From positions 44,511 to 108,510 of the forward strand of contig CACYJV010000010.1 in assembly GCA_902774815.1 (NCBI GenBank): 64,000 nucleotides of DNA, read 5' to 3'. This DNA is from an uncultured Prevotellaceae bacterium. GTDB lineage: Bacteria > Bacteroidota > Bacteroidia > Bacteroidales > Bacteroidaceae. How positions within the stretch are numbered: position 1 is the stretch's first letter; each line of letters opens with the position of its first letter. Shown here piece by piece: positions 46,201 to 54,883 of the stretch. Made by a program: the position numbers and the translations under genes. The notes beneath the pieces were generated by a model. That model was given only the letters and a program-made list of their open reading frames with translations. It searched no databases and was not told the DNA's origin.

Positions 46201-49200
46201 TTATTTCTTGGTTTGAACCATCTTCTTTCCACCTACCACGTAGATACCCTTTGGCAATTCGCCTTTGACCTTTGACCACTGCCCATTGGCTACTTTACGT
46301 CCCTGCAGATCGTAGACAGCCGTAGGAGCATCATCATTTTGCAGTACGTCGATACCAGTGGGATCATTCTCAATGGTAAGCACGCCCGAGACATACTCGA
46401 ACACGTAGTTCTGCGCCTCGGCACCCGATACACGAATCTCGTACTCGCCTGCAGGACTAGTCTCTGTTGCATCGCATTCGATAACGGGTTCCTTCAGCAG
46501 CACATCCTCAGCCTTCTCGCGATTGCGGAAGGTGCGATAGGTGACCTCAAACTCAGGATTCGGCTGGCCATACTGGCGTGTGTACGATTGGGCAGTGACG
46601 GTTACCGATGCCGGTTCGATGGTGAGCACACCGGGAACATACGTGACACCATTTGTCGTAATGGTTCCTGGATAGACCTCAAGGGCATATTCACCGACCG
46701 GTGTTGTCTGGTCTACCTCACTGTAAACATCAGGCTTACCGTTAACCGGTGCGCCCTTCACCTCGAACTTATAGCCGATTGTACGGCCATACTGACGGCT
46801 CAGGTCGGTGGCAACAACTGTTGGCTTGCCCGTGAACTCCTCGTAGGAGAAGCGGCTCCAATATTCGTCGGCAGCATAGGCCTCCATAGCAGCAGTAGGC
46901 ACGAACATCGTTGCTGCACGAGGTATCGACGACGAGCTGGCACTGATAGGCTGGGCCGTGGCATTGGGCAGAGCCACATACTTCAGGTTGCCACAGCTGC
47001 TGAAAGCGTTCTTGTCGATCAGCGTTACGTTGGCAGGAATGTAAAGCGAAACCAGTTGCGAACAGTTGGCAAAGGCATTCTCTGGAATCTCGGTGATAGA
47101 GGTGAAGTACCGCAACTCGTCGACACTCGTCATCGAAGCACGGCGGAAGGCCGTACCAATGCTCTTCACGGCAGCTGCCTCCTCCAGACTCAGCTCGTAG
47201 TCGCCATCGTCATCCCAGTTGTTCACACAGACGGTTTGGGCAGCGTAGTGATCAAATGATATGTAGTGCAACTTCTCGCGCAGCGAAGCAATGGCATCGT
47301 CAATCTGCTGATTGCTGCTCTCCAGATTATCGTAAACAGCCTGTTCGCTAGTAGCATCGATGCCACGTTCGTTAGCACGGTCAAGCAACGTCTTCAGTTC
47401 CTTGGCATGCTCAAGTGCCGCCTTGGCCCCCTCAATTTCTACCCTTGGGACAAATGCCCACTGGCAGTTCTCGGGTTTCGTCGCATAATTCACATCGTAG
47501 TAGACACCACTGGTCGGGCGAGCGTAGCTGCTTTCGTGGTTGCTCTGCGTTCCGAGATACTGGCCCTCCACATAGCTGGCGTCAGTCTCGGGCACCTGCA
47601 GCGTGTAGATGTTGTCGCCAACAAGCTGAACCTTCCAATAGGCTTTCTCAGAAAGCGCTCCATCAACGAAGCAAGCCTTCACGCCCGTACCCACCTTCGA
47701 ATCGGTGTCGGTACGGAAGAGGGTGTTGCTTGAATTGCCTGTCTCGTAGGCTTGCAGATACCAGATGTCGTCGCCCGTTCCGCTGGTATACAGTGCATAG
47801 ACCGTTGGTTGGGTACCCACAACAGCTTGCGTGCCGTAGGCCTCGCCTGCCGTGAGATATCGCCGCGTACCTATGTTATAGACATAAACCATCTCTCCTT
47901 CAAGGATTTCAGCGAATTCAGGCTCACCCAAGGCACGCATCTCCTTGATCTGGCCGAAATTCTTCCACACGGCGGCATTTGCATACAACTCGCGTGAGCC
48001 TTGCGGCACATAGAGCGTAGCTGCCGAGAGGTCCACACCCTGGAAAGCATTACTCGTCACCGTGACATAGGCAGGATCGCTGACAGCGATGCTGAACGTA
48101 CGCAGGCTGGTGCAACCGGAGAAGGCGCTGTTGCCGATGCTGGTGACATACTGCGGCAGCGAAACTTCTGTCATTGCCACACTATTGCTGAAGGCATATG
48201 ACCTCACGGAAGTCACTGCATCCGGCACCGTTATCTTCTTCAGGTTTGGACACTCGCCAAACGCAAAGGAACCGATTGTGGAGAGATGGACAAAATAGTC
48301 GAGTTCGTCGAACGATTCAATCCAGCTATTGTTGAATGCGAGTCCGAAGTCGGTGACGATGGCAGCCTCGGCAGTACTGATTTCGCCATTGGCGTCATAG
48401 TCGAAGTTTTCAGCGCAGATGGTACGCACTGTGGGGTCCTCGAAGTGGATGAATCCAAGTTTGCGGCGTAGCTTGCGCTGAGCATTCTCCAGTTCGGCAA
48501 GTGTGCTCTCCATGTTGTCGAGAACAGCCTGTTCCTGCTGGGTTTCCATGTTGCGGGCATTGGCCAGTTCAAGCAGTTCCTCCAGCTTCTGGGCTGCCTC
48601 GTAAGTACCATAGACGGCATCGATGTCGACAAATGCCCACTGGCAAGCCTCCTCGTTGCCCACATACTTGATGTCGTAGTAGGCGCCATAGGTAGGCTTG
48701 GCGGCATTGCTGGCATGCGAAGTGAGCACACCGAGATACAGCCCGTCGGCATAGTCGGCCGATGAAGATGGTGGTTGCAGCGTATAGTGATCGTTGCCTA
48801 CGGACTTGATCACCCAGTAGGCATTTTCGCGCAAGATGCCATCAACGAAACACGCCTTCACGCCAGATCCTACATTCGTATCAGTGGAGGTGCGGAAGAG
48901 TACCTTGTTGGAATTTGGGGTGTCATCGGAATATAGGTAGTATGTGCCTTCGGGCATGGAAGCCGATCGTTTCACGATGTAACGCATAGGTTCGTCGCCG
49001 ACAATGGCCTGCGTTCCCCACGCCTCACCTTTGGTAAGATAGCGGCCTGTCCCGACATTATAGATATAGACAAGTCGATCGGTCTGCATGGCCGAGAACG
49101 TCGGAGTTGGCACGGAACGGTATTCGCGAATGACGCCAAACTCCTTCCACTGGTCAGCCTTGGCAAAGAGTGCCTTACCTCCCTGCTCAACGGTGAGGAT

Positions 49201-50928
49201 AGCCGTGGAAAGCGGCATGCCACTGAACACGTCGGCACCCAAGGCGATATTGGCTGGATTGCCATTGTTCACGCGGAAGGCAGCCAACTTGGCAGCACCC
49301 GCAAAGGCGCGGTTGCCAAGGCGCTTCACACTGGCAGGCAGATTCATCTGGGTGATGGCAGCACAATTCTCAAAGGTGCCGTTTTCGACAGCTGTCAACC
49401 CTTCGGGCAGCGTCATAGCTGCAAGCATCTTACAACCATTGAAGGCCTCCTCGCCAATCGCAGCAACCGATTCAGGCAGGGCGAGTGCCGTCAACGCACG
49501 ACAACCGCTGAAAGCGCGTGCACCGATGCTCTTGATGCCCTGTGGCAACGTGATATTGGCCAGCGACGCGCAATCGCTAAAGGCATCGTCGGCAATTGCG
49601 GTGAGACCGGTGAATTGGCGCAACTCCTTGAAATTCCTGATCGTCTGCCCTTGGAACACGGTGCCCAGGTCTTTCACCTCGGCGGCCTCGCCATAGCTGA
49701 ACTTGCCATCGCCATTGGTGTCCCAATTGGCTACGCAGAGCACCCTCACACGCGAGTCGCTGAAGTTGATCGCCATGTCGGAGAAGTTCTCAGGTTCCAT
49801 ACCGATAATGGCCTCGACACCCGAGTTATAGCCATCGCTGCTTCCGCCAATGCCCTGTGAACCAGGCGAGAGATTGGAAAGCAGGAAGTAACCATCGCTC
49901 TGTCCGCCCCATCCCCAGTTGATGTGGTAACGGCGGTCGCCATCGTAGCCGTCGCAAACGAATGCATGACCAGCCTCGCTGTTGGCACCACTCAGGTAGA
50001 AAGCGCGTCCGTTGGCAAGTTCGTTGTAAAGCACCTCATCCCACTGGTCGTTCGAGTAGGACGACTGCTGTATGTACTGCACGGACGAACCGTAGCCAAA
50101 GTAAGCTTTCAGGGCATCGGCAACGCGATAGCTGTAGGCACCAGAGGCCGAGTTGGTATAGTCCATCTGTACCGACACACCGCAATACAACATCAGATTG
50201 GCAACTGCCTCGCGCTGAACAGCACTCTCGCTGCCGTTATAGCTATCGCGCATATTGGCCCAATCAATGGGTGCACCCTCAGGAATGCCGTCGACGTGCA
50301 ACTGACCATAGATTTCATGCTTGGTCGGGGCTGTATAGGCTGGGATGGCAGCCAAGGTACGGTCGGTGGACTTGTCGCGCTGATAGTACATAACCTGTGC
50401 CATGGCAGTAGCGACACATCCCGTCACGGACTTGCCAAGGCTAAAGTAGTTGGGGCAGTTCTGGTTGTAGGGGTTGCCCTGGTTCCACTTGCTGGTCATC
50501 AGCTGTGGCACCTTCGGATGCTTCTCGGCCAATGGCACACGCCGAGCCGATGCCCCCTGCTGGCGCAGGTGGTCGATTTGGTTCTCGTACTCAGCGAGTA
50601 GTGACTTCATGTTGTCGGGAATCTGACTATAGTCGAAGCTGCCGCTATCGGTATAACCCAGCACGGCAGGCGTCAGGTCGTCACCCGAAATGATGACAAA
50701 GCCCTCGTTCTGGCCGCGATTGAAAACGTAGTAAGCCTCGTCCTGACTCACACCTTGTCGGCGGGGAGCCAGTTTGGCACGTTCGGCAACAGCCTCCAAC
50801 TGCTGGTTACCGCCAAGACTTTTCACAAACTGAACAGCCTGCTGTAGTGCTTGTTGACGGGTAATGGGGCCTGCATGGACCATTGTCAAAGCCATCAGGG
50901 CCACGAAAAGAAGTAGTAGTCGTTTCAT
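46201..50928 (-). CDS. Giant C10 (streptopain-like) protease with BspA repeats, MBG domains and type IX tail
   Basis: Protein of 1,575 residues from ATG at 50928. Signal peptide to about residue 20. A C10 propeptide and protease domain fill about 20-395, with the nucleophile Cys 171 in SVTGCVATAMAQVM and His 321 in AGHAFVCDGYDG, then HINWGWGG. Then come three EF-hand-like loops (starting at 403, 843, 1,239), each followed by BspA-type leucine-rich repeats, and two similar beta-rich units (VYIYNVGTGRYLTKGEAWGT / VYVYNIGTRRYLTAGEAYGT). Near the end are MBG-like domains (about 1,395-1,530) and a type IX tail (YDLQGRKVANG...KGIYVVGGKK). C10 members include SpeB and PrtT/interpain. Likely a surface protease acting on host proteins. 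Confidence 0.88.
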   Translation of the reverse strand: MKRLLLLFVALMALTMVHAGPITRQQALQQAVQFVKSLGGNQQLEAVAERAKLAPRRQGVSQDEAYYVFNRGQNEGFVIISGDDLTPAVLGYTDSGSFDYSQIPDNMKSLLAEYENQIDHLRQQGASARRVPLAEKHPKVPQLMTSKWNQGNPYNQNCPNYFSLGKSVTGCVATAMAQVMYYQRDKSTDRTLAAIPAYTAPTKHEIYGQLHVDGIPEGAPIDWANMRDSYNGSESAVQREAVANLMLYCGVSVQMDYTNSASGAYSYRVADALKAYFGYGSSVQYIQQSSYSNDQWDEVLYNELANGRAFYLSGANSEAGHAFVCDGYDGDRRYHINWGWGGQSDGYFLLSNLSPGSQGIGGSSDGYNSGVEAIIGMEPENFSDMAINFSDSRVRVLCVANWDTNGDGKFSYGEAAEVKDLGTVFQGQTIRNFKELRQFTGLTAIADDAFSDCASLANITLPQGIKSIGARAFSGCRALTALALPESVAAIGEEAFNGCKMLAAMTLPEGLTAVENGTFENCAAITQMNLPASVKRLGNRAFAGAAKLAAFRVNNGNPANIALGADVFSGMPLSTAILTVEQGGKALFAKADQWKEFGVIREYRSVPTPTFSAMQTDRLVYIYNVGTGRYLTKGEAWGTQAIVGDEPMRYIVKRSASMPEGTYYLYSDDTPNSNKVLFRTSTDTNVGSGVKACFVDGILRENAYWVIKSVGNDHYTLQPPSSSADYADGLYLGVLTSHASNAAKPTYGAYYDIKYVGNEEACQWAFVDIDAVYGTYEAAQKLEELLELANARNMETQQEQAVLDNMESTLAELENAQRKLRRKLGFIHFEDPTVRTICAENFDYDANGEISTAEAAIVTDFGLAFNNSWIESFDELDYFVHLSTIGSFAFGECPNLKKITVPDAVTSVRSYAFSNSVAMTEVSLPQYVTSIGNSAFSGCTSLRTFSIAVSDPAYVTVTSNAFQGVDLSAATLYVPQGSRELYANAAVWKNFGQIKEMRALGEPEFAEILEGEMVYVYNIGTRRYLTAGEAYGTQAVVGTQPTVYALYTSGTGDDIWYLQAYETGNSSNTLFRTDTDSKVGTGVKACFVDGALSEKAYWKVQLVGDNIYTLQVPETDASYVEGQYLGTQSNHESSYARPTSGVYYDVNYATKPENCQWAFVPRVEIEGAKAALEHAKELKTLLDRANERGIDATSEQAVYDNLESSNQQIDDAIASLREKLHYISFDHYAAQTVCVNNWDDDGDYELSLEEAAAVKSIGTAFRRASMTSVDELRYFTSITEIPENAFANCSQLVSLYIPANVTLIDKNAFSSCGNLKYVALPNATAQPISASSSSIPRAATMFVPTAAMEAYAADEYWSRFSYEEFTGKPTVVATDLSRQYGRTIGYKFEVKGAPVNGKPDVYSEVDQTTPVGEYALEVYPGTITTNGVTYVPGVLTIEPASVTVTAQSYTRQYGQPNPEFEVTYRTFRNREKAEDVLLKEPVIECDATETSPAGEYEIRVSGAEAQNYVFEYVSGVLTIENDPTGIDVLQNDDAPTAVYDLQGRKVANGQWSKVKGELPKGIYVVGGKKMVQTKK

Positions 50929-50971
50929 TATAAGAATTTTGTAAAGATTACATTGATTAGGTTTCACGATG

Positions 50972-50979
50972 CAAAGATA
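50972..50979 (-). promoter_or_regulatory. -7 element of the C10 protease promoter
   Basis: TATCTTTG on the minus strand (50979-50972), 43 bases before the start at 50928. -33 element unclear. Confidence 0.55.
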
Positions 50980-51023
50980 CAAAATAGTTTGCAACTATCG
51001 GATAAATAATGAAAAGTTTTTAT

Positions 51024-51031
51024 TAACTTTG
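51024..51031 (+). promoter_or_regulatory. -7 element of folA, 4 bases before the start codon
   Basis: TAACTTTG at 51024-51031; ATG at 51036. Transcription would begin at or next to the start codon, implying a leaderless message. No good -33 element is seen. Confidence 0.5.
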
Positions 51032-51035
51032 CAAC

Positions 51036-51545
51036 ATGAAACCTGAAATCTGCATCATTGCCGCAGTGGCACGCAATCGCGCCCTCGGCCTAAAGAACAA
51101 GTTGTTGTACTGGTTGCCCAACGACCTGAAGCGTTTCAAGCAACTCACGACGGGCCATACCATCGTGATGGGACGCCGCACCTACGAGTCACTGCCAAAG
51201 GGCGCACTGCCCAACCGACGCAACGTCGTGCTGTCGCGTAGCGTGAACGGCATCGCCGACGAGCGATTCCCTGGATGCGACTGCTATCGTTCGCTGGCTG
51301 ATGCACTAAAGAGTTGCGCCACCGACGAGCAGGTGTTCGTCATCGGTGGTGCAAGCATTTACAAACAGGCGTTGCCATTGGCCGATCGCCTCTGTCTGAC
51401 TGAGATCGATGATGTGCCAGCTGAGGCTGACGTGTTCTTCCCTCCTTATGAGGAAGAATGGCAGCTGACGTGGAGTGAGCATCATGAAGCCGACGAACGG
51501 CACACGCACGCTTACACTTTCGCCGACTATCAGCGAAAAGCATAA
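51036..51545 (+). CDS. folA: Dihydrofolate reductase
   Basis: NADPH-dependent reductase of 169 residues making tetrahydrofolate. Family motifs: IIAAVARNRALGLKNKLLYWLPNDLKRFK with the active-site acidic Asp in the LPNDL segment, TIVMGRRTYESLP, NVVLSRS, and VFVIGGASIYKQALPLADRL. Length is normal. It stands alone between the divergent C10 protease and a convergent Lrp-type regulator. The YWLPND form is a common variant of the WxLPxDL motif. Confidence 0.95.
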   Translation: MKPEICIIAAVARNRALGLKNKLLYWLPNDLKRFKQLTTGHTIVMGRRTYESLPKGALPNRRNVVLSRSVNGIADERFPGCDCYRSLADALKSCATDEQVFVIGGASIYKQALPLADRLCLTEIDDVPAEADVFFPPYEEEWQLTWSEHHEADERHTHAYTFADYQRKA

Positions 51546-51647
51546 ATCTCTCCTTCAACGCTGCAAAGCAGTATTTACACGACGAAGGGCTTTCCACTCG
51601 CGAAGCGTCTTCGCACGAACGTAGGTCCCTGCACGCTACAGAGTTTC
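51546..51647. other. Intergenic region between folA and the Lrp gene
   Basis: Two small hairpins are visible: CTGC-AAA-GCAG (51561-51571) and GCGAAG-CGT-CTTCGC (51600-51614). TGCACGCTAC (51630-51639) also occurs at the end of array C (54849-54858). Spacing does not clearly follow the 22-base pattern. Confidence 0.4.
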
Positions 51648-52109
51648 TTACTCGTCAAGGATCGGCAATTGTCTATCGATGACGGCATTGAAAGCTACGA
51701 TGGTTTCGCTACGCGAAAGACCAAGCGGCTGCAGCTTGTCGTGAATGATGTTCAGCAGATCGTGGTTGTTACGGGCATAGAGTTTGATGAACAGGTCGTA
51801 ACCTCCAGTAGTATAGCTGCACTCCACTACTTCAGGAATCTTCTTCAATTCTTCCACCACATGATCAAACGAACCCGGGTCTTTCAGGTAAAGGCCTATG
51901 TAGGCACATGTTTCATAACCGATCTTCTCAGGGTCGAGAATAAACTGCGAACCCTTGATTACACCCTGATTGGTGAGTTTCTGGATGCGCTGGTGGATGG
52001 CTGCTCCGCTGACGTTACAAGCACGTGCAACTTCAAGGAACGGCACGCGTGCATCATCAGAAATCATCTTCAGAATGTTCTTGTCTAATGAATCTAAGCG
52101 CTGTGACAT
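51648..52109 (-). CDS. Lrp/AsnC-family transcriptional regulator
   Basis: Regulator of 153 residues: N-terminal winged helix (LDKNILKMISDDARVPFLEVARACNVSGAAIHQRIQKL, about 6-45) and a C-terminal ligand-binding (RAM/AsnC) domain (about 65-140; VVECSYTTGGYDLFIKLYAR). Such proteins sense amino acids and act as octamers or larger. Single gene with its own promoter at 52136. Target genes are not indicated. Confidence 0.94.
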   Translation of the reverse strand: MSQRLDSLDKNILKMISDDARVPFLEVARACNVSGAAIHQRIQKLTNQGVIKGSQFILDPEKIGYETCAYIGLYLKDPGSFDHVVEELKKIPEVVECSYTTGGYDLFIKLYARNNHDLLNIIHDKLQPLGLSRSETIVAFNAVIDRQLPILDE

Positions 52110-52135
52110 GTTTTAGTCTTAATGATTTAATTTTG

Positions 52136-52143
52136 CAAAATTA
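52136..52143 (-). promoter_or_regulatory. -7 element of the Lrp gene promoter
   Basis: TAATTTTG on the minus strand (52143-52136), 26 bases before the start codon; no clear -33 element. Confidence 0.45.
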
Positions 52144-52265
52144 CATAAAAAATCAAATAAGAATACGAAAACAATTGGTAAAAAACATTAAAAGTAAAAT
52201 CTATTTACAATAGAACTACCAATCTGTAATCATTCGGGGCAGTTTTGTTGGCAAACTGTAAGCAT

Positions 52266-52715
52266 TCACGATTTTGGAAGGGGCGCCTGTGCGCTGTAGA
52301 AGATATGGCCGACGCGGGCTTCGCGCAACGCCTGCTTGACCTGCAGAATGAGTTGCATAGGCGTTTTCTTGTCGGCTTTCAGGCAAACCACCATCTGCTG
52401 ACGATCATCTGCTGACATACGGCGTCGCTCATCGGCTAATGCTACCGACATGGCTTCTGACAGTCCTTTCCCTTCTGTGGTTGGAAGGACCCGATTGCCT
52501 ACCTGCACGCGTCCCTCACCAACATAGACATAGACCAAGGCCGACTTATGTTCGGGCTTCAATAGCATGGTACCCTGCGGAGTCTCGACCTTCATCTTCG
52601 GTGCTGAACTGCGCATGTGGGTGGAGATCATGAAGAAAAACAAGACCGTGAAAATGAGATCGGGCATAGATGCCAGATTCAGATTCGGGACGTTATGTTT
52701 TCTTCGCTTGATCAC
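52266..52715 (-). CDS. ExbD/TolR-family proton-channel protein (second copy)
   Basis: Inner-membrane protein of 149 residues with one helix (about 18-34, PDLIFTVLFFFMISTH) carrying the conserved Asp that takes part in proton flow, and a periplasmic domain. It works with ExbB to power TonB-dependent transport or a related process. It differs much from the other ExbD copy just upstream (44-base gap); two different ExbD proteins together are usual in Bacteroidetes. Confidence 0.88.
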   Translation of the reverse strand: MIKRRKHNVPNLNLASMPDLIFTVLFFFMISTHMRSSAPKMKVETPQGTMLLKPEHKSALVYVYVGEGRVQVGNRVLPTTEGKGLSEAMSVALADERRRMSADDRQQMVVCLKADKKTPMQLILQVKQALREARVGHIFYSAQAPLPKS

Positions 52716-52758
52716 GGGTTTTTATAATAACTTGATGAACTTTCGATATTAGAAGAAA

Positions 52759-53265
52759 CTACGAATTCTTGTCAGCAATGCGTTGCGGACACTGTTCGCG
52801 AATGAGGTCGCGCTGCGACTCGCTGATTTGCTGGAACGAACGGCCATACTTCTGATGCGACAACTGGTTCCGCACGTCGCGATAGGCACCCATCAGGGCT
52901 TCCTGCACGCAAAAGTATGCTTCGTAGGTAGCCTGTGGATGGGCATCGATCATGATGAGATGTGTCGATGCACGCTGGGCGATGAAATCGGCCATCATCG
53001 GACGAAGCTGGGCCGGTGAGACAGGCTGTCCGTTGAGTTGGCACTCGTCGTTCTGACTGATGCTGACTGTGAGCAACTGGTCGCGTTCCACCAATGCCTC
53101 GAGTGGCTGCTCCTGCTTATCCAAGGGAGGAAGCACGCGGGCAAGTCCCTTGTCGATGTCCATCGAGGAGGTCACAAGGAAGAAGATGAGCAACATGAAC
53201 GAAATGTCAGCTGTCGACGTGGTGTTCAGTGCTGGTACGCTACGATTGCTACGACGTCTGATCAT
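52759..53265 (-). CDS. exbD: ExbD/TolR-family proton-channel protein (first copy)
   Basis: Protein of 168 residues. N-terminal basic stretch MIRRRSNRSVPALN, one helix with the key Asp (TADISFMLLIFFLVTSS), and a periplasmic TolR-like domain. It partners with ExbB two genes upstream. The C-terminal tail is Arg/Gln-rich. It starts 6 bases after the stop of the small membrane protein gene, so it is in the same operon. Confidence 0.9.
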   Translation of the reverse strand: MIRRRSNRSVPALNTTSTADISFMLLIFFLVTSSMDIDKGLARVLPPLDKQEQPLEALVERDQLLTVSISQNDECQLNGQPVSPAQLRPMMADFIAQRASTHLIMIDAHPQATYEAYFCVQEALMGAYRDVRNQLSHQKYGRSFQQISESQRDLIREQCPQRIADKNS

Positions 53266-53271
53266 GATTTT

Positions 53272-53679
53272 CTATGCCCCCTCCCGTTTGCTTTTGTTTA
53301 TCTTCACGCTTCGACGGCCAGATGCACCGCCCCGAAGCTCGCTATAGGCATAGGCGACGGCTCCTACGACGAGCAGCACGCCTGCCGTCACGATGAACAT
53401 ATCGGCAGCACGAAGCCACAGACCGTCATCGTAAGTGCGGCCATTGACCACGATGGTTTCAGACGACCCCAAGAGAAACGACAGCACACCGATGAGCAGG
53501 GTGCCTGCAGCCACGCCTGCAACGATGCGTCGCAGAGGCACATGGTTCTCCTGTCTCGGCACTCCCCCACTCCGCTTGCGCAATGCGGTCGTCGTAGCCC
53601 AGACCACGGCAACGAGTGCTCCCAGCAATGCTACAGCCATGAGCACAAGCATACAGGTGGCCAGTAGTTCGTAGTTCAT
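53272..53679 (-). CDS. Small membrane protein of the exb cluster
   Basis: Protein of 135 residues with three predicted helices (about 5-29, 50-70 and 92-112) and a basic C-terminal tail (GRRSVKINKSKREG). No family recognised. Its start overlaps the exbB stop by 4 bases and it lies between exbB and exbD, so it is probably an accessory part of that motor or an assembly factor; this is inferred only from position. Confidence 0.75.
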   Translation of the reverse strand: MNYELLATCMLVLMAVALLGALVAVVWATTTALRKRSGGVPRQENHVPLRRIVAGVAAGTLLIGVLSFLLGSSETIVVNGRTYDDGLWLRAADMFIVTAGVLLVVGAVAYAYSELRGGASGRRSVKINKSKREGA

Positions 53680-54596
53680 GCGTTGACGTTTGTTTGGTGA
53701 GCCGACTTTCTCCTGCCGATGGCATCGAGCAACGTGATGCTGGTCTCCTCCATTTGTGCAACGAGCCTGTCGATCTTCGTATTGATGTAGTTATAGAACA
53801 GCTGTAGGATCAGCGCTACGATGATACCGAATACGGTCGTGATGAGGGCAACCTTCATGCCTTCGGCCACGACTGAAGCATTCAAGTCGCCAGCCAGTTC
53901 AATGTTCTCGAAGGCCATGACCATACCGATGACTGTTCCAAGGAATCCCAGCGAGGGAGCCATACCGATGAACAAGCGTATCCACGAGCAGCCCTTTTCC
54001 AGCAGCGATGCCTGCACGGAGCCATAGCTCTCTACCGAGCGTTCGATGGCCTCCATGGGTTCATCGGCCCGAAGCAGTCCCTGGTAGCACACCGAGGCGA
54101 CAGGACCGCGGGTATTACGGCACAGTTCACGAGCCTCATCCATTTGCCCTTCGTCGACCAAACGGCTCAGGTCGTCGGCAAAGCGGCGTGCATCGATTTC
54201 CGACAAGGTCAGATAGATGATGCGCTCGATGGAGAACGCCAATCCCAAGACCAAAGCCAGTGCGACAAGTGACATGAAGCCTGCATTGCCTTCGATGAAC
54301 TTTTTCTTCAGCGCGTGGTGCAGTCCGGTGCCTTCGTCGGCTTTCAGGGGAGTCTCGTCGTTGGCAACGGCCTGCAGCAATGCAGAGTCAACAGCCACCG
54401 AATCGGCACCCGTCATCATCGTCACAGCCGAGTCGGCGACGGTTTTTTGCCCATCGTTCTCAGCCATGGCAGAGGTTTGTGTTATTTGTGGCGTGCCCGT
54501 CTGCTGTGCCAAGCCACGCATGGGGCTTCCCATCAGCACCAGTGCTAGCAGCACAATACCAAAAGCACTGGTCAGAATATTTCCTGTTTTCTTCAC
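53676..54596 (-). CDS. exbB: ExbB/TolQ-family proton-channel protein with N-terminal extension
   Basis: Protein of 306 residues with a signal-like N-terminus (to about residue 30) and a long low-complexity linker before the first main helix (about 104-124). The MotA/TolQ/ExbB domain covers about 150-290 with helices near 215-235 and 250-275 (IGMAPSLGFLGTVIGMVMAFE). It forms the ring around ExbD that converts proton flow to movement of TonB. No tonB gene is adjacent. Leads the cluster exbB, membrane protein, exbD, exbD. Confidence 0.92.
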   Translation of the reverse strand: MKKTGNILTSAFGIVLLALVLMGSPMRGLAQQTGTPQITQTSAMAENDGQKTVADSAVTMMTGADSVAVDSALLQAVANDETPLKADEGTGLHHALKKKFIEGNAGFMSLVALALVLGLAFSIERIIYLTLSEIDARRFADDLSRLVDEGQMDEARELCRNTRGPVASVCYQGLLRADEPMEAIERSVESYGSVQASLLEKGCSWIRLFIGMAPSLGFLGTVIGMVMAFENIELAGDLNASVVAEGMKVALITTVFGIIVALILQLFYNYINTKIDRLVAQMEETSITLLDAIGRRKSAHQTNVNA

Positions 54597-54650
54597 CTTT
54601 TATAATTATAGATGGTTCAATATTTCACTTCAAAATCATAGAAATCGCTG

Positions 54651-54682
54651 CAAAGTTACGAAAAGTTGTGGGCTGGACAAAA
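54651..54682 (-). promoter_or_regulatory. Promoter of the exb cluster
   Basis: Minus-strand TAACTTTG (54658-54651) and TTTTG (54682-54678) with about a 19-base spacer, 54 bases before exbB. Confidence 0.65.
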
Positions 54683-54723
54683 GAATTTCGTTTCTTTTTT
54701 ATACCGACACGATGTATGTACGT

Positions 54724-54858
54724 TATAAAACATAGCTCTATAACCTACATAGCATAGCTCTATGACCAACAAATCATAGGTCTATAACCTACATAGCATA
54801 GGTCCTTATCGTACAAAGCAATCATTGGTAGCGCACAAAGCCATGCTTTGCACGCTAC
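54724..54858. repeat. 22-base-period repeat array C (6 units)
   Basis: Units start every 22 bases exactly, with the core C at 54731, 54753, 54775, 54797, 54819 and 54841. The first four share CATAG(C/G)TCTAT and ACCTA/ACCAA halves; the last two turn to AAAGCAATCATTG and AAAGCCATGCTTTG. GCATAGCTCTAT (54752-54763) is identical to 4263-4274 in array A. The array is just after the stop of the gene at 54884 and before the exb promoter. Confidence 0.88.
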
Positions 54859-54883
54859 CAGGTAAGATTTCTTGACGTTTGCT

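Noticed and set aside
51546-51647. A fourth 22-base array between folA and the Lrp gene
   Set aside because: TGCACGCTAC is shared with array C and some pieces look alike, but core spacing (about 21 then 16 bases) does not hold. At best a very degraded copy.
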